Assembly: GCA_028565635.1 (NCBI GenBank)
Contig: JAOXYB010064722.1
Location: forward strand, 9,458 to 42,053
Source of the DNA: Phoronis ovalis
Lineage: Eukaryota; Phoronida; Phoronidae
DNA length: 32,596 nt
Direction of reading: 5' to 3'
In this document: piece by piece, positions 17,825-30,222 of the stretch
Layout of the letters: each line of letters opens with the position of its first letter
Numbering within the stretch: the stretch's first letter is position 1
Notes under the pieces: model-generated
The model's input: the letters and a program-made list of their open reading frames with translations, nothing else
What the model was told of the DNA's origin: nothing
The model's database searches: none
Translations under genes and position numbers: made by a program

Positions 17825-20118
17825 AAATCAATCAAAGTAGGAACATTGAAATAAAACAAAATAGAAACATTGAAATAAACACTAATTTAAGTTAAATACT
17901 CCTCTTGATGCATTAATTATTAAAATTCGAATTTAATTACAAATTAATCATCTTTAAAACACAAATAATTACTTTGACCTTAATTATGATACATTTCGGT
18001 CATACTGCTACATGCGGTAGGCATAACGGGAAACAGTGTTTAATATATGCCATATTTTAGTCACCTTATAGCTGCACCTTTGTGTGCTTAGACTGAGCAT
18101 TTGATTATTAATTACCTGCGCCACGGCAAGCACCGGGTTTCTGAGAAAAAATCAGTACAGTTTTATAAATACAGTAGAACGCGTGTTCACATAACGAGTA
18201 AAGGATATAAACAAGTTCTTACAACAAAATAAATAACACCGAACCTGATTATTTTAATACTGACATTATTTTTACTTAATCGTTTTCATTTATCTAAATA
18301 AAGAATATAGGAATGCTACCAAGTGTGTTATAAACATAAGGGTTTTCAAGTACTAGACATATTGACACTGAATAATGCCATAAAGAATTATATTTCTCGT
18401 GTCAATAATTTATAGCGATCTAGTCTGAATACCATCACATAGGCTATGAGCCGGTTATAAAAATAACTGACCTATATTATCATAATTTGATGACATATTT
18501 TATAAAGATTCAAGTACTATTTGTTACCTGTTATGTATAGTGTAACACTGTAAAATAATATATAAGGCGAAAGTTTTTTTTATCCAAACTTGACAATTCA
18601 CCCAGGTTAGTCAAGGAGAACAAACATGTTTATTGGATGACCCTGCACGGAAAATCGGGAGTAGGCATGAGGCACGGTTATCTTGTGACTAAACAATTTT
18701 TTCCACTAAGCATTAGGGTATTTAATAGAAGACAAAACGTAAGGTGGATAGGAAAAATGAAGATATCCTGATGACAAGTTATTAATTTTATAATTTTAAA
18801 GATAATGAAAACATTTTTACACAACTTTAGTTGTATTTCATGTGTGTAGGTTTCAATACTTTTATTCAGTCAGCAGAGCTATGCAAAATCATACCCATTG
18901 AAAAACACGACATTCCACCACAACTACTTGATTCACAATGAGTGTCACACTACTAAGAGAATATTCGTTATACCTCCTTCGCTTGTGGCTGTTTTCCTGT
19001 TTTTCTTTAGAATACGCTGCACGTGTTTCATCATACGAAAACAAGACATTCAGGGAAAGATAAGTTATTTCAATTATCTCCTTTTTTGCCAAAGTGATTC
19101 TCATAATAATCTGCAAAAAGCTTCAAAACAATATATTTATATGTTATCCACACACGAATATATGCTACAGTCTGAGCATTTTATGACATTGGGATTAGAG
19201 CTTCTATCAAGAGGGAACATTGATATAAAAGAATTAATTTGACATTTCCAAGAAATACGTTTTAAATCCGTTCATATTTGAATAAAATATGTATATGATA
19301 ATGCATTTTTATTTTATGCTTCCCAATATAATATCATATTATTGAAATAAATCAAAATAGATCAACAATGATATAAAACAAAATATATTAACCACATTCA
19401 AATAAACACTATTTTAAATAAAGTAATTCTCTTGATACATTAATTATTTAAATTTGAATTTAATTACAAATTAAGTACATTTAAGGGAAGACACAAATAC
19501 CAACTTTGACCTTAATTGTTACATTTCGTTGCAATTCGTCATACTGCAACACGCGGTAAGTCATAACGGGTAAATACTGTTTTATATATGAGATGTTTCA
19601 AGTACCTTATAGTTGCACCTTTTCGATCAAAGTAGCCATTATTGACCTTCTAATGTATCACATTTGTGTGATTAGGTTTAGCATTGATTTTTTAACTAGG
19701 TGCGAAGCGACGGATAGTAACACTGGGTGTTGATAAATATTCAGAGCATGTTTAAATATGCCAAAAGCTGTTTTCAAAAAGAGATTTCTTACAACAAAGT
19801 AAATATCTCCGTTCCGCTATATTTTAATAATGGCACTGTTTTCATATACTTATTTTGCACTTATCAAAGTCAAATCAAGAGGCTTTGTAATAATATAATC
19901 ATAACAATCATGAGACATATTGAACAAAACGCTAAAGAATCGATCTCTTTTGTCAATAAGATATAACTATATGGCCTGAATAGTAATATTTTCATGTACA
20001 TAGTAGGTAAGAACCAGGTTATAAAAATAGCTGACCTATCTAGTTGGACCTTATGAACATATCATGCCTAGAGGATATACTTTATAAAGAGCCAGGTTTA
20101 CCAATATAGTAGTATTTG
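17825..20118. repeat. diverged direct duplication, ~700 bp copies
   Basis: Copy A (about 17825-18525) and copy B (about 19340-20118) align over most of their length. Shared blocks include aatttaattacaaatta, ccttatagttgcaccttt (A: ccttatagctgcaccttt), ttcttacaacaaa and gttataaaaatagctgacct (A has aactgacct). About 0.8 kb of unrelated sequence lies between. There is no coding signal; the copies could be members of an unidentified interspersed repeat. Confidence 0.75.
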
Positions 20119-20461
20119 CTTTGCCAAGTCAAGAATATAAGGTATCCTCTCTGAAATATGGTAAAGCGGTATTGACATTAAATCGAGGAACTCAGCTACA
20201 ATGCACTCAAGTCGTTACTTGAAAGAAATAAATAGAAAGGACACATGTTTGTGTTAATGCTTGTGTAACATCATATGGGTTTGTTATTTATATTGTAACA
20301 ATATACAATAATATGAGATAAATTTATTTAAGCCCCCGTCTGATAATGCCGTTATACCTGTATCTGACCCTTTTGTGATAAACTGTTCGACTAAGAGCTA
20401 ACACACCGCACATCTCAGGAATGACGTCATTTAATTTATCTCTTATGAATACGAATATTCA

Positions 20462-20634
20462 CTTACCCATGGTTGCAAATTAGTGGTTGGCCTCATGCCC
20501 AGTATATTAAGAAATTGTGAATTTGAGAGAAACAAAAATTTTCGTTGCTTACGCATGGGTGCACACTAGTGGTTGACCTCACCTTCAGTATATTAAAAAA
20601 ATGTGAATTTAAGATATACGAAAACTTTCGATGC
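20462..20634. repeat. 86-bp tandem duplication
   Basis: Copies at 20462-20547 and 20548-20634 share cttac-catgg-tgca, ctagtggttgacctca, cagtatatta and a-ttttcg-tgc blocks in order, with substitutions. Confidence 0.8.
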
Positions 20635-21969
20635 ACTTGCATATTTGTTGATGTCCCCAAGATTTTTAATTCTCGTCACTTCTAGACATGAACACAATCA
20701 ATTTACCACATTATGGTTTAATTATTAATGAGCCGAATGTTTTTCATAAGCTTGCTAAAGTAGTCCTAGCGTGTGAATCCTAGATTACTGTGTCAAACTT
20801 ATTTTATAATCTATTCATCATAGCATTATAAAATAATAAAAAAGCGCGAAACAGAAACAAAGTGTGTTTAATTACAAAAAAAAATTACTTAAATACGTTT
20901 TAAAGTTACTGCCATGAAATGAACTATTTACTTGTGTATGAATACATCATTCACACAATTTTATCGATAACCATTTCGCCTACCTGCGGGCTGCTCCTTC
21001 ACGATTTCACATTTACACCGAAGCGTAGCATTTATGTTTGACAAAATGAGACCTTGAAAATGAATGCTTTACAATATGGAAAGGGACACACGATGGAACG
21101 CTTGGGACTATAAAGTTCGCAAGAATCTCCGTTTCACTAAGGCAGGTTTTAACTGATATAAGCTACTTCTAATCAACATCATTATCAAAGGTATGTGTAA
21201 TCAATAGGCCCACTATTGACGTACTGGTACTAATACTTTCCTATTCAAACACCACCGTCTTTCCAAATTAACAAAAAACTCACTCATAGGATGGAACGTT
21301 TCGTACAGCAATACTACGGTGATCTTAGTTTGTTATTATTAAGTGAAGAAGGTACAAATATACGCCGGGTAGCAAGTGAGATGGTTAGACATGAATGAAA
21401 ACCAATGAAGACGTCCGGGAGACGCTTTATATTCATTGGGTTAAAATTCTTTAAAATTCAACAACAGTTGCGCCAGAAGAAAGATTTATAAATTCCTCAC
21501 TTGATGCTAGGACCATGTGAGTATGGCTATATTTTCATTTTTTTTTGCTAAATTCAAAAGACGATAATTTTTTAATACGAAAGTGTTAGGACTAATACGT
21601 AAGCTTTTTGATCTATTATTAGTACTAGTATAATGCTAACAAAGCAACGCATTCATATGTGTTGATTGAATCTCGCTGCAGATTATGTATGTGGGTCGGA
21701 ACTTATCAGCACGTATTGCAATTGGTTCTTACCATATGTATTTTACATAATATTTTCCATAATCATTGTACTTTATTGATTTCCTGTGGACTATGATATC
21801 AGTTATACATTTTATTGATATTATGTGATGTACTTTGACATTAGAGAATGTGTTTTTCGGTATTCTTCTGCTTTTGTTGTATCAAGTATAGTGTAGGAAT
21901 ACTAAGTAGCAATCCTCAACTAAGTGTAGCCGTAGTAATAAAGCCGATTTTATCAACCTCAATATCAAA

Positions 21970-22960
21970 ATAATAAAACAGTAGATCGTGAATGAAAGCG
22001 GACTATTTCAAATTTATTTCCAACCCAATGCATATACAAAAAAATAGTTTTACCAAATTGTTTACATTCCACTGACAATACTATATTAAGTTATAACGTA
22101 AAATATAACTAATGTCGATCTTTTGATTATATGTACTTCAGTTTGATTGAACTCAAAAGGATCATTTTTAATAGCTTATACATGTTCTATATTGCGTAAG
22201 AATGGAATTATTTGGTCAGTTGCTATAGAAAACTATCAACTTCATTAAAGTGGTATCTTGGGTTGTTGTATACTGCTACTATATGATGATGTTTATTTCA
22301 AACTTAATCATCTCACATAACGTTGGATTCAGGTTACCTAGCAACAACAAGCACAGCAAACACTGTAACCGTTCCTTTAGCATTTCTGGCTTTGAATAAA
22401 TATGGTAGATTCAGCATAATCACATAACTTCTTTGTAAATACTAGCACTTAGCATAAATGCAAAATATAATACACTGAAACCAAAATAATAAAATAAATT
22501 ATGCAATGTTAGAAAGACCTATGACTGAATATTGAGAAAACATTTAATTTACCTTAGTCCATATAGTATCCAGCATATAATTCAAAATAGCGTAATGTGA
22601 CCAAATTATTTATATTCCACAAAATATATAAAGTTGATGTTTTTAAAAGAAACTGCATAGTAAGTTAAAACATAAGTTTGCTTCATCTATTCATTATATG
22701 TGAGCATCAGGTTGTATGATTAAAAAATGGTTATGCTTTGTGTCATTTTTGATAGGGTTTTAAACTTCAAAATTGTTCTATCAATTATTATTTGGTCAAT
22801 TATTATAGTAAAACTAACAAACTGCGAGTATATTCTGGGGTTTATTCCAAATTTACTCTCATAACGATGGATTGAAGTTACACGACAAGATACTAATCGT
22901 TCCTTCAAGCTATGGGTTATAAAATGTACGCAACTTGGCAGTTTCAGCGTAAAAATGTAA
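21970..22960. repeat. diverged direct duplication, ~450 bp copies
   Basis: Copy A (about 21970-22427) and copy B (about 22485-22960) share, in the same order, accaaatt-tttacattccac, ttatttggtca, tttatt-caaa...cataacg-tggatt and cgttcctt. Identity is low, so the duplication is old. No coding function is apparent. Confidence 0.65.
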
Positions 22961-23446
22961 CTCAACTGCATTGCGGAAACTAATTCTGTGTTATTAAATT
23001 GCTGATTTTTGAACATTTTACGATTTTAATGTTAATAATGATATTTACATGTATTTACTTTTTTCTCGGGGATCGCCACTTTCAGATAGAATGAAGATAT
23101 CAAAATGTTATATCGATGACAAAGAAACGTCTTCTTTTTACTAGTGATTAAAAAATTAAGGCATTTTGTTACTGTCAGCAAGTCTGAGATATATAAGTTT
23201 CTATAAAAACACACAATAAATGTTAAAATAGTGTGTAGTTTAAAAAGCATACATGGGCATATGTATAAAAAAGCATCTCACAAAATGCAAACATTACCGT
23301 GTTATTCTGTAAAATAACTGTACAAAAAATAAATTTGGTCACTGGAAAACATAAATCCTAATCATGGCGATGTTAATATAAGGTCAATACCCCTTATAAA
23401 TGCAGTTTCTACAAAGTTTGTACCAAAAACTGGCAATTTGTAAACT

Positions 23447-23461
23447 AGCGGCACCTAGTGG
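23447..23461 (-). promoter_or_regulatory. CTCF-like motif (minus strand)
   Basis: The minus strand reads ccactaggtgccgct, 14 of 15 positions of CCASYAGRKGGCRSY (position 11 differs). It points towards the plus-strand motif at 13365. The match is suggestive only. Confidence 0.28.
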
Positions 23462-25004
23462 TCAACGAAGATACTATCCTAACTCTATTTAGCAAGCCCA
23501 CACTTAGTGGGGAGTGACACCTTGTGACACTGCATTAAAACTTATCCTACCTATGTCAAGGTACATACCCAAACCTAAAGGCAAAACCCTATTGTAAAGG
23601 CTCTTAACACTAAATACTAATGACTACTATGACAACAACCTTCCCCAAAAACTGTCAACTGACAAATACTCCACAAAAATACACATAGCCTAAATAATAC
23701 CGTAAGCCAATATGTAACATCATATGAATACAAAGCAAACAAAAAGTGAGGTTATATACATAAAATAAGTATTTTCCAAGAAGAGGTTATACGTCAAGAA
23801 CCCGGCCAATCCTATAAATGTTATTTATGGTTTTTCATCGCGAACGCTAACCTTTTTCACATCCAATATCTATTTTTCACAATTAAGTGGTCCTTTTTGG
23901 GGCAAAATGAGGTATCTTATGAATAATCCCGCCATGGTAGTCGATGCGTATTTCTGAGACGAAAATGTTGTTAGGTCAAATTGGTGTACGATTTAAACTG
24001 CTGGACACATCAAACATTATTTAAAAATCCCATTCAAATCATTCCACTGTTTCCATGAATATATAAAAATGAACGATTTTTCCCTATCTAGTTATGATCT
24101 GATAGCAATTTCAAATCTATTGGTTCAGCCATTTTGGCTTTGGAATTAATTAATATTCATGAATGACAGATTATGATGAAGGAAATTAAAATTCACCAAC
24201 TTAAAACTGAAAGTTTTTGTTCTGTTTGACGAAAGGAAAACCTCAACCTAGTCAATCAAATATAAATGTTCATAGACTGGCTTTAGCTAATAAACGGTTT
24301 TGATTTATTTCATTAGTTAATACAATAGGAGAAACCACTAGCAAATGTGGAATGATTCAATCTACAGTTAGACAATTTCTGTGACCAGTATATTTTTCTT
24401 ATTACACCAAGTGAAACTGTTTGTCTGTCTCTGTGCTTTGGCCGTATTTAATTTTCTTTACTTTAAGTAGTTATATTGTTCAATTTCAGTTCACGTTGAA
24501 TTTGATATTCGTTCTAACGAACCTGAACAAATTCCAACGACACAATGTAAGAAGCACTTGAGAAGTTTTTGGAACGAACATGTACTATATATATAGTATC
24601 TCCAAGTTAAAAAAAAATACAAGGAAGTTTAATTAATAATTTCCAACAGTTATAGCGTAACATTATGTTAATAGATAACCCGACTTGAACTCGTTAGAAT
24701 TTGTTAGAACTCGTTAGAAATTTGCTATCCCATGGTCATGCTAACAAACCTTGTTCTGCTTTTACAGCAACCATATTACTCAAATTTTTACCAGAACCCA
24801 GTACAGCTTTGCTTAATTTTCAAACATGACATCAAATAATTTTCTATTTCTGTTATAGTTAGAATTTATTTTGAATGAAATTTTAACAAGTGCAGGAACG
24901 TATGCAGTGAACAGTCCATTTGAACAGTCATTGTTTAAACTAAGTGCAGATTTTGTAATTTTTGTTACATCGCTCACTGATTGAACGTCACCGTTGTTTT
25001 TCAG

Positions 25005-25092
25005 AAAAGTAAAACAGGTAAAATGGAATTACGTGAGGAAACAGATGCTGCGGGAAACACCAGTACGAGTAAAGACTGTCCTCAGCACCAAG
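25005..25092 (+). CDS. first coding exon (start at 25023)
   Basis: The acceptor (ccgttgtttttcag) precedes an 18-nt leader and ATG in a favourable context (aaaATGg). The 23 codons MELREETDAAGNTSTSKDCP plus QHQ end at a consensus gtaagg donor, phase 1, matching exon 2. The upstream acceptor implies at least one 5' UTR exon further left. A gtaaga donor at about 24547 might be its 3' border, but I cannot show this. Confidence 0.72.
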
Positions 25093-28000
25093 GTAAGGAT
25101 AATGCTAAGATCGATTAATTTGGCCAAGATACGTTACTGGACTTGAAAATGGTGAACCATAATGATATACAAGGGTGTGCACTCATTTGCTTACAACTCT
25201 AAGGAGGGATAAGTTTAATCTGTGAGAGTCGGTCTACTATAGTCAAGAACTAGTGTATAACTCCTCTTGCTGTACAGGTAGAAAGTTAAAAATCCTCATT
25301 TGTACATATTAATTTGAAATGTCCTCGAAACATTAGAGATTCATACTGCTATTGACTATTTTGCAGCATAAACAAAGCGCGTAGCAAACAGCACATGTAT
25401 TTTTAAATTTAAAATTGCCCAAAAAAAATATCGAAACTGGCTTCAGCCTCGTTTTACTGGAAATTGTATATAACATATTAGACAGTCACATTTCTGGTAA
25501 AAGAACATTTTTCAAAATGTTACAGTATACTTTAAGGAAACAGTGTAGCAGACAGAAAACAAATCCTTTCACATCTATTCAGTGTTTCAGTCTTTAGAAT
25601 AAAATATAAAAAATAAAACCATTGTTAATGGAAGCTGCACTAAGTTATTACTAATGCGACATTGATTGTTGCCAAGTTCAAAATGTTCAACACTGTGACC
25701 TGGTTAGTATAGGTGATTGGGATATAAATAGATAAGAGGAATAACATGCCAGGAATTTTAAAAAAGAACTATAATTAACATATACATAACTAAATACATA
25801 CAACTATAGTCCTGGTTAATGACGCTATGCACTAGCTCTTGTTAATCCGACTTGTGAGCTGTGCGAACAGTCATGGAACCTTACATAGCCAAATACAGTG
25901 AAAGTGCTCACGGTTGAAAATCTAAGTAATTCTTACCGAACGAGTTCATATATCACCGTCCAGATACTCTCTGATTATCCAACTTCAACTCCCACTATAT
26001 ACTCCTACGACAATTTGCAACTCCCGTGCAGGTACCCAGAGGGGTGGGGGTACTTGCCAAAAGATTTGCTTGGTGTGAGACCCAGGGTAAAACACGCTTA
26101 CTGCATGGTAAATAAAACTACATTCTTGACTACATCACTTATTGGTCGTTTGCAAACTTTACAAAAAAGGAAAAGTACAAATGTGACTATACCGTGAGAT
26201 CCGGCTTAGCATGACAATGACACCCAGCATAAATATAGACACAGACGAAACAAAATTGCCTTTAACAGATACATATCAATGTTCCTTTCTAGCACTTGAC
26301 TATGTCGCTGGATCTAATGTCTGGGTGCGCCTATAAAATACTAGGGCGATCAATTTATACTGAGCTCTGACGTTGCTCCAGTCCGGTGAAATTTTACTAT
26401 CAAAAGAAATTTCGCTAATCTATTCATATATATATATCTGTTTGCGTGACAATATACCTATTTATATATGTTTACATGCTATCGTGACAATACCCCTTGG
26501 TTTTAAGGGCGTATATACAAAGACAAATCTAACAAACCTTCATTTAAACATTATACGTTACAAAAACATCATTTTCCATATACACTCATATAACAGTTAT
26601 ATACGACCTAGTAACCAGTCACGATACATTTTCACATTGCCATTAAATGAAAAGTTCGACTTCAGTAGTCAGCTCCAACAAACTCCATACCTTCGGTATT
26701 TTGAGTGATAAAACTCTATTGCTGTAAAACTAAAGCTCATCTTATAAATCGAGCATTTGTGAACTTAGCATCTTTAAGAAATTTCAGTATTTGATGGTCT
26801 GTTTGGATAATAAAGTGTTTACCATATAATTGCTATTTAAATTGTATAACTGACCACACAATCGCCACATACACTTTTTCTGGCACCGAATCTGTACGTT
26901 CTAAATAATTCAACTTCTTACTAACGTAAGTAACTGTGAATAGCATATTTTCATTCTCCTGAAAAAGTACCGCACCTAAACCCATCGCTGAAGCATCTGT
27001 CCTCAGAATGAATGAGTTCGAGAAATATGATAACTGCAATATAGGATTGGAACACAACCTACTCTTCAAAGTATCGAATGCAAACTGCTGCTGATCTGTA
27101 CCAATTATTTTATTTAGACACCTATTCTTGGTTAAATATGTAAGAGAATATCTATATCTGCATAGATATGCACAACATTTCTATAGTAGCCTGCTAATCC
27201 TAAAAAAGAACGTAACTGCTTTTTAGTTAATGGTGCTGGAGCATTTCTGATTTTATTAGTTATTTTTATTAATTTTTTATTTTATAATATACGTTATGGA
27301 AGATGGGTATTTTTTCAAGAAAACAAAAACAAATACGGCTGTGCATCTTAGTCTGAGCATGGCGTTATTTTTACTTTTTTTCTCTTTGAGAAGTATAAAA
27401 AAATGCTTAAAATTATTATTTGGTTTAAATGACATGCTAAGCATTGTTGTGACATACACCCAGATGTTCACGGGAACCCAACGTTTAAGTGAACCCCACG
27501 CATACGGCCAGTAATTTTGCATACAATGCAAGTCTAATTATCATTGAACTTTTCAGGCATTACTGCGGCATACACGCTTGAGAACAAATGCGAAGATTTC
27601 CGGAAGAATTTCATCCTGCATTTTAATGAAAAACTTTCAGAATACGGTTGTGATATGAAATTGACTTACATCAATGATATGTTAATACATGATAAAGGCA
27701 AAATAGGTTTCAAAGCAGGAATTGCTAAACAACTTATAACTGCGGTTATTAAGGCTACAGCAAAACAAATTCCAGGCGCTGCAATTCCAGTTGGAATTGT
27801 TAATATTATTGTGGGAATGCTATCAAAAGTTGAACATCATAAAAAATCTGAAAAAATTATGAATGCTTTATCACAAATTCACCCTGATTACATTTCGCGT
27901 ATTGTGAAAGAAGCAGCTTTTGAACTTTGTCGTATATTTGAGTACCAAATTGCAAACGTGCCCTATAATAAGATTTCAGATATTGCCATCCAAGCAGCTG

Positions 28001-29238
28001 AAAACGTGATGGTATATTTGGAAAATTATCACGAAGATGGTGCTCCTCTTGACTATCACACTGTTATAAAAGGAGTTATCATAGGAATGAAGGAAAACAC
28101 ATCCAAGGTTAATACTGAAACAGGAGACAAAACATCTAAGCAATGGCAAATGGATAGAATGTTCATACGTCCTGGTTTGCGGATACTTTGCTGTGAAAAA
28201 AAAAGCGAAGAATCAAATAAATTTACTATTGAGTATAGACGTACAAAAACACTACCACAATCCAATGTTAAAGAAACCGATTTGTACTCAAAGGAAGAAG
28301 TATATGGATATCGGGGACAAATATTTAAGTGGGACGAAACTAAAAAGGCTTTTAAGGAATCTGAACTTGACGATCTGTATGATATCTGTATAACGAAACA
28401 TACTCCACACCATGATCCACACCAACATTACCGGCCTATTCATGAGGTCTGTACACTGGATCAGATGATTGAATACGGCCACTGTCTGTCGCAAGATTCA
28501 CCGTCCACTAAACTGTCTTTAAATGATTTCCTTTACGATAAGTATTTGAACATAATTCCTAGTAAAAGTAAAGATACAAACCAAAAACAGTTTAAAGCCA
28601 GCTTTCGACCACTTGAAGCACCGGGTATGATTTTGCCTCTAGGAGATCTGTCTAATACAAATTTGATGTACTTTCAAGCTAATTTGTTTGACCCAGACTC
28701 ACAGAATACTGCTAATTTTTCAAATTCCGTTTTACTGTCTGCGTATTTCCACTCTTCAGAGAAGCTAAATTTAAAGAACATAAACTTGACTGGTACCGAC
28801 ATCTCATACAGTATTATGTCAAATATTGATTTTGGAACTTATGACTTCAGATCCGTTTCAGATATGAAATATGTCCAATTTTATAACTGTAATTTAAATC
28901 GGGACTGTATACCAGTCGACAGCAGGGAAACTTGCAAATATAGTGATAAAACTCGTATATCCTCAAATCATCAAATTGTTGAGCAATTATTAAACGACAT
29001 TCTTGAAGAAATGAATCACATGAGAGAGGAATCCAATCAAATGATGCAAACTGCTGCTGAATGTATTAATCAAAACACAGACGAACAGATGGAAAATGCT
29101 ATCCAAATCATTCTAGACGCCTTGAAAAACCAGAATGCGCAAATAACGCAAGAATCTTCTAAAAATACAGTAGTCAAGAACAATGAAGTCGTGGATCAGA
29201 ATGCCGCTAAGAACGGTAAGAACATGTACATTATCTAA
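25023..29238 (+). CDS. 583-residue protein with glycine-rich helical N-region and pentapeptide-like repeats (two coding exons)
   Basis: The spliced frame runs 25023-25092 joined to 27557-29238, 1752 nt including the stop. The junction is clean: CAA G|gtaagg, then tttcag|GC ATT. Residues 1-23 are acidic and polar. About 74-114 form a glycine/alanine-rich hydrophobic segment (KAGIAKQLITAVIKA, then PVGIVNIIVGML) followed by helices to about 199. About 305-319 is a histidine cluster (HTPHHDPHQHYRPIH). About 387-469 has pentapeptide-like periodicity (NLKNINLTGTDISYS). About 491-551 is helical, and the end is GKNMYII. There is no signal peptide. I do not recognise the family. A membrane-active helical bundle is possible by analogy with glycine-zipper helices, but this is inference. 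A diverged copy of its 3' end follows directly downstream. Confidence 0.8.
25093..27556 (+). other. 2.46-kb intron of the plus-strand gene
   Basis: Bounded by gtaagg and ttgaacttttcag. It contains the decayed Ty3/gypsy fragment at 26690-27252 in opposite orientation. Frames at 25898-26197 and 26373-26708 show no domain and are probably fortuitous. Confidence 0.7.
26690..27252 (-). mobile_element. decayed Ty3/gypsy reverse transcriptase/RNase H fragment
   Basis: The minus strand reads APLTKKQLRSFLGLAGYYRN (end of the RT thumb region), then after a frameshift LTYLTKN, DQQQFAFDTLKSRLC, SFILRTDASAMGLGAVLFQE (RNase H start), VTYVSKKLNYLE and YGKHFIIQTDHQILKFLKDA. Stops interrupt it at about 26832 and at the R-W position (TGA for TGG) near 26742. 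No gag, integrase or LTR was found. It is a dead 5'- and 3'-truncated remnant. Confidence 0.9.
27557..29238 (+). CDS. second, main coding exon
   Basis: 1682 nt, open throughout, from tttcag|GCATTACTG to TAA at 29236-29238. It holds every recognisable feature of the 583-residue protein: helical glycine-rich region, RPGLRILCC motif, histidine cluster, pentapeptide-like repeats, helical tail and C-terminal GKNMYII. The open frame itself is the longest in the window by far. No canonical AATAAA follows within the first 200 bp. Confidence 0.85.
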
Positions 29239-29469
29239 ATTTATCAACTATTATGATGAACACTTATTATTATAAAAATTGAGTAGTTGCTTAGTAATTT
29301 TAATGTTTATCATTATGATAACGAAGATGATTACTTTATTTTGCAATACAATGAATGTACAGTATTTTAATAGTTAAAACTATCTGTAGAGCAACTCCAA
29401 TATATAAGCTGATATATTGCTCTCCTACTTGCCTATAACTACAGGAGTGATTAAACGATTTCTTTGAAA

Positions 29470-30222
29470 TGTAAAGAACATACAATTAAGTGGTACATAC
29501 AGTATTATGTCAAATATTGATTTTGGAACTTGTGGCTTAAGAATCGTTTCAGATATGAATTATGTCCAATTTTATAATTGTAAGCTAAATTGGGACAGTT
29601 TATCAGTTGAAAGCAGGGAAACTTGCATATATAGTAATGGGGCTCTTATATCTTCAAATCATCAAATTGTTGAGCAATTATTAAACAACAATCTTGAAGC
29701 CAGTGATAAGATAGGTACAGCTCGTGAGGAATTCAGTAGAATGATGTAAAATGTTGCTGAAAATATTAATCAAAACACTAACGAACAGATGAACAATGCT
29801 ACTCACATCGTTCTAGACGCCTTGAAAAACCAGACGGCGCAAACAACACAAGACCTTTCCAAACGTCAAGTATACAAGAAAAAGGAAATCGTCGATCAGA
29901 ATGCCGATATTGATGTTGAGGGTGCTTCTAGTGAAGAGATATCGTACACGGAGCAAAAGCCACACGGTAAGAACATGTACATTATCTAACTTTATCAACT
30001 GTTATGATGAACATTTATTATCACAAAGAATTGAGTAGTTGCTTGCTTAGTAGTTTTACCGTTTATCATTAGCATAACGAGGCTGAATACTTTATTTTTG
30101 CAATACAATGAATGTATGGTATTAAATATCCGTAGAGCAACTCTAACATATAACATGCTATATTGCTATCCTACTTGCCTATAGCTACAGAAATGATTAA
30201 GTGATTTCTTTGAAATTTGGAG
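29470..30222 (+). pseudogene. tandem partial copy of the 583-residue gene's 3' end and flank
   Basis: Offset is about 691 bp at its start from the parent (28770 to 29470). The copy reads SIMSNIDFGTCGLRIVSDMN, then NYVQFYNCKLNWD, and ISSNHQIVEQLLNNN, but lacks the N-terminal 440 residues. A CAA-to-TAA change stops it at 29747-29749. Downstream, the same frame continues with LDALKNQTAQTTQDLSK and ends GKNMYII. Relative to the parent it has in-frame insertions of about 9 and 51 nt (the latter DIDVEGASSEEISYTEQKPH in place of AKN). The similarity continues through the 3' flank to about 30222. Confidence 0.85.

Larger units (their letters stand above)
13899..25004. other. 11-kb gene-poor AT-rich region
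   Basis: No exon-like frames with domain signal were found on either strand; the open frames present are under 120 codons, AT-driven and lack any recognisable motif. Contents I can support are a (gaca)n microsatellite, three sets of diverged direct duplications and a CTCF-like motif. The missing 5' exons of the minus-strand gene and 5' UTR exons of the plus-strand gene could lie here unrecognised. Confidence 0.55.

Noticed and set aside
18898-19242. 114-codon plus-strand frame
   Set aside because: No recognisable domain, no splice or promoter context and AT-rich composition; a frame of this length is not remarkable across 65 kb of six-frame sequence.
25898-26708. Two ~100-codon plus-strand frames in the intron of the 583-residue gene
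   Set aside because: No motif, no fitting splice phases and AT-driven composition; probably fortuitous.
26690-27252. Functional retrotransposon
   Set aside because: A frameshift, at least two stops and missing gag, integrase and LTRs show it is a dead fragment.
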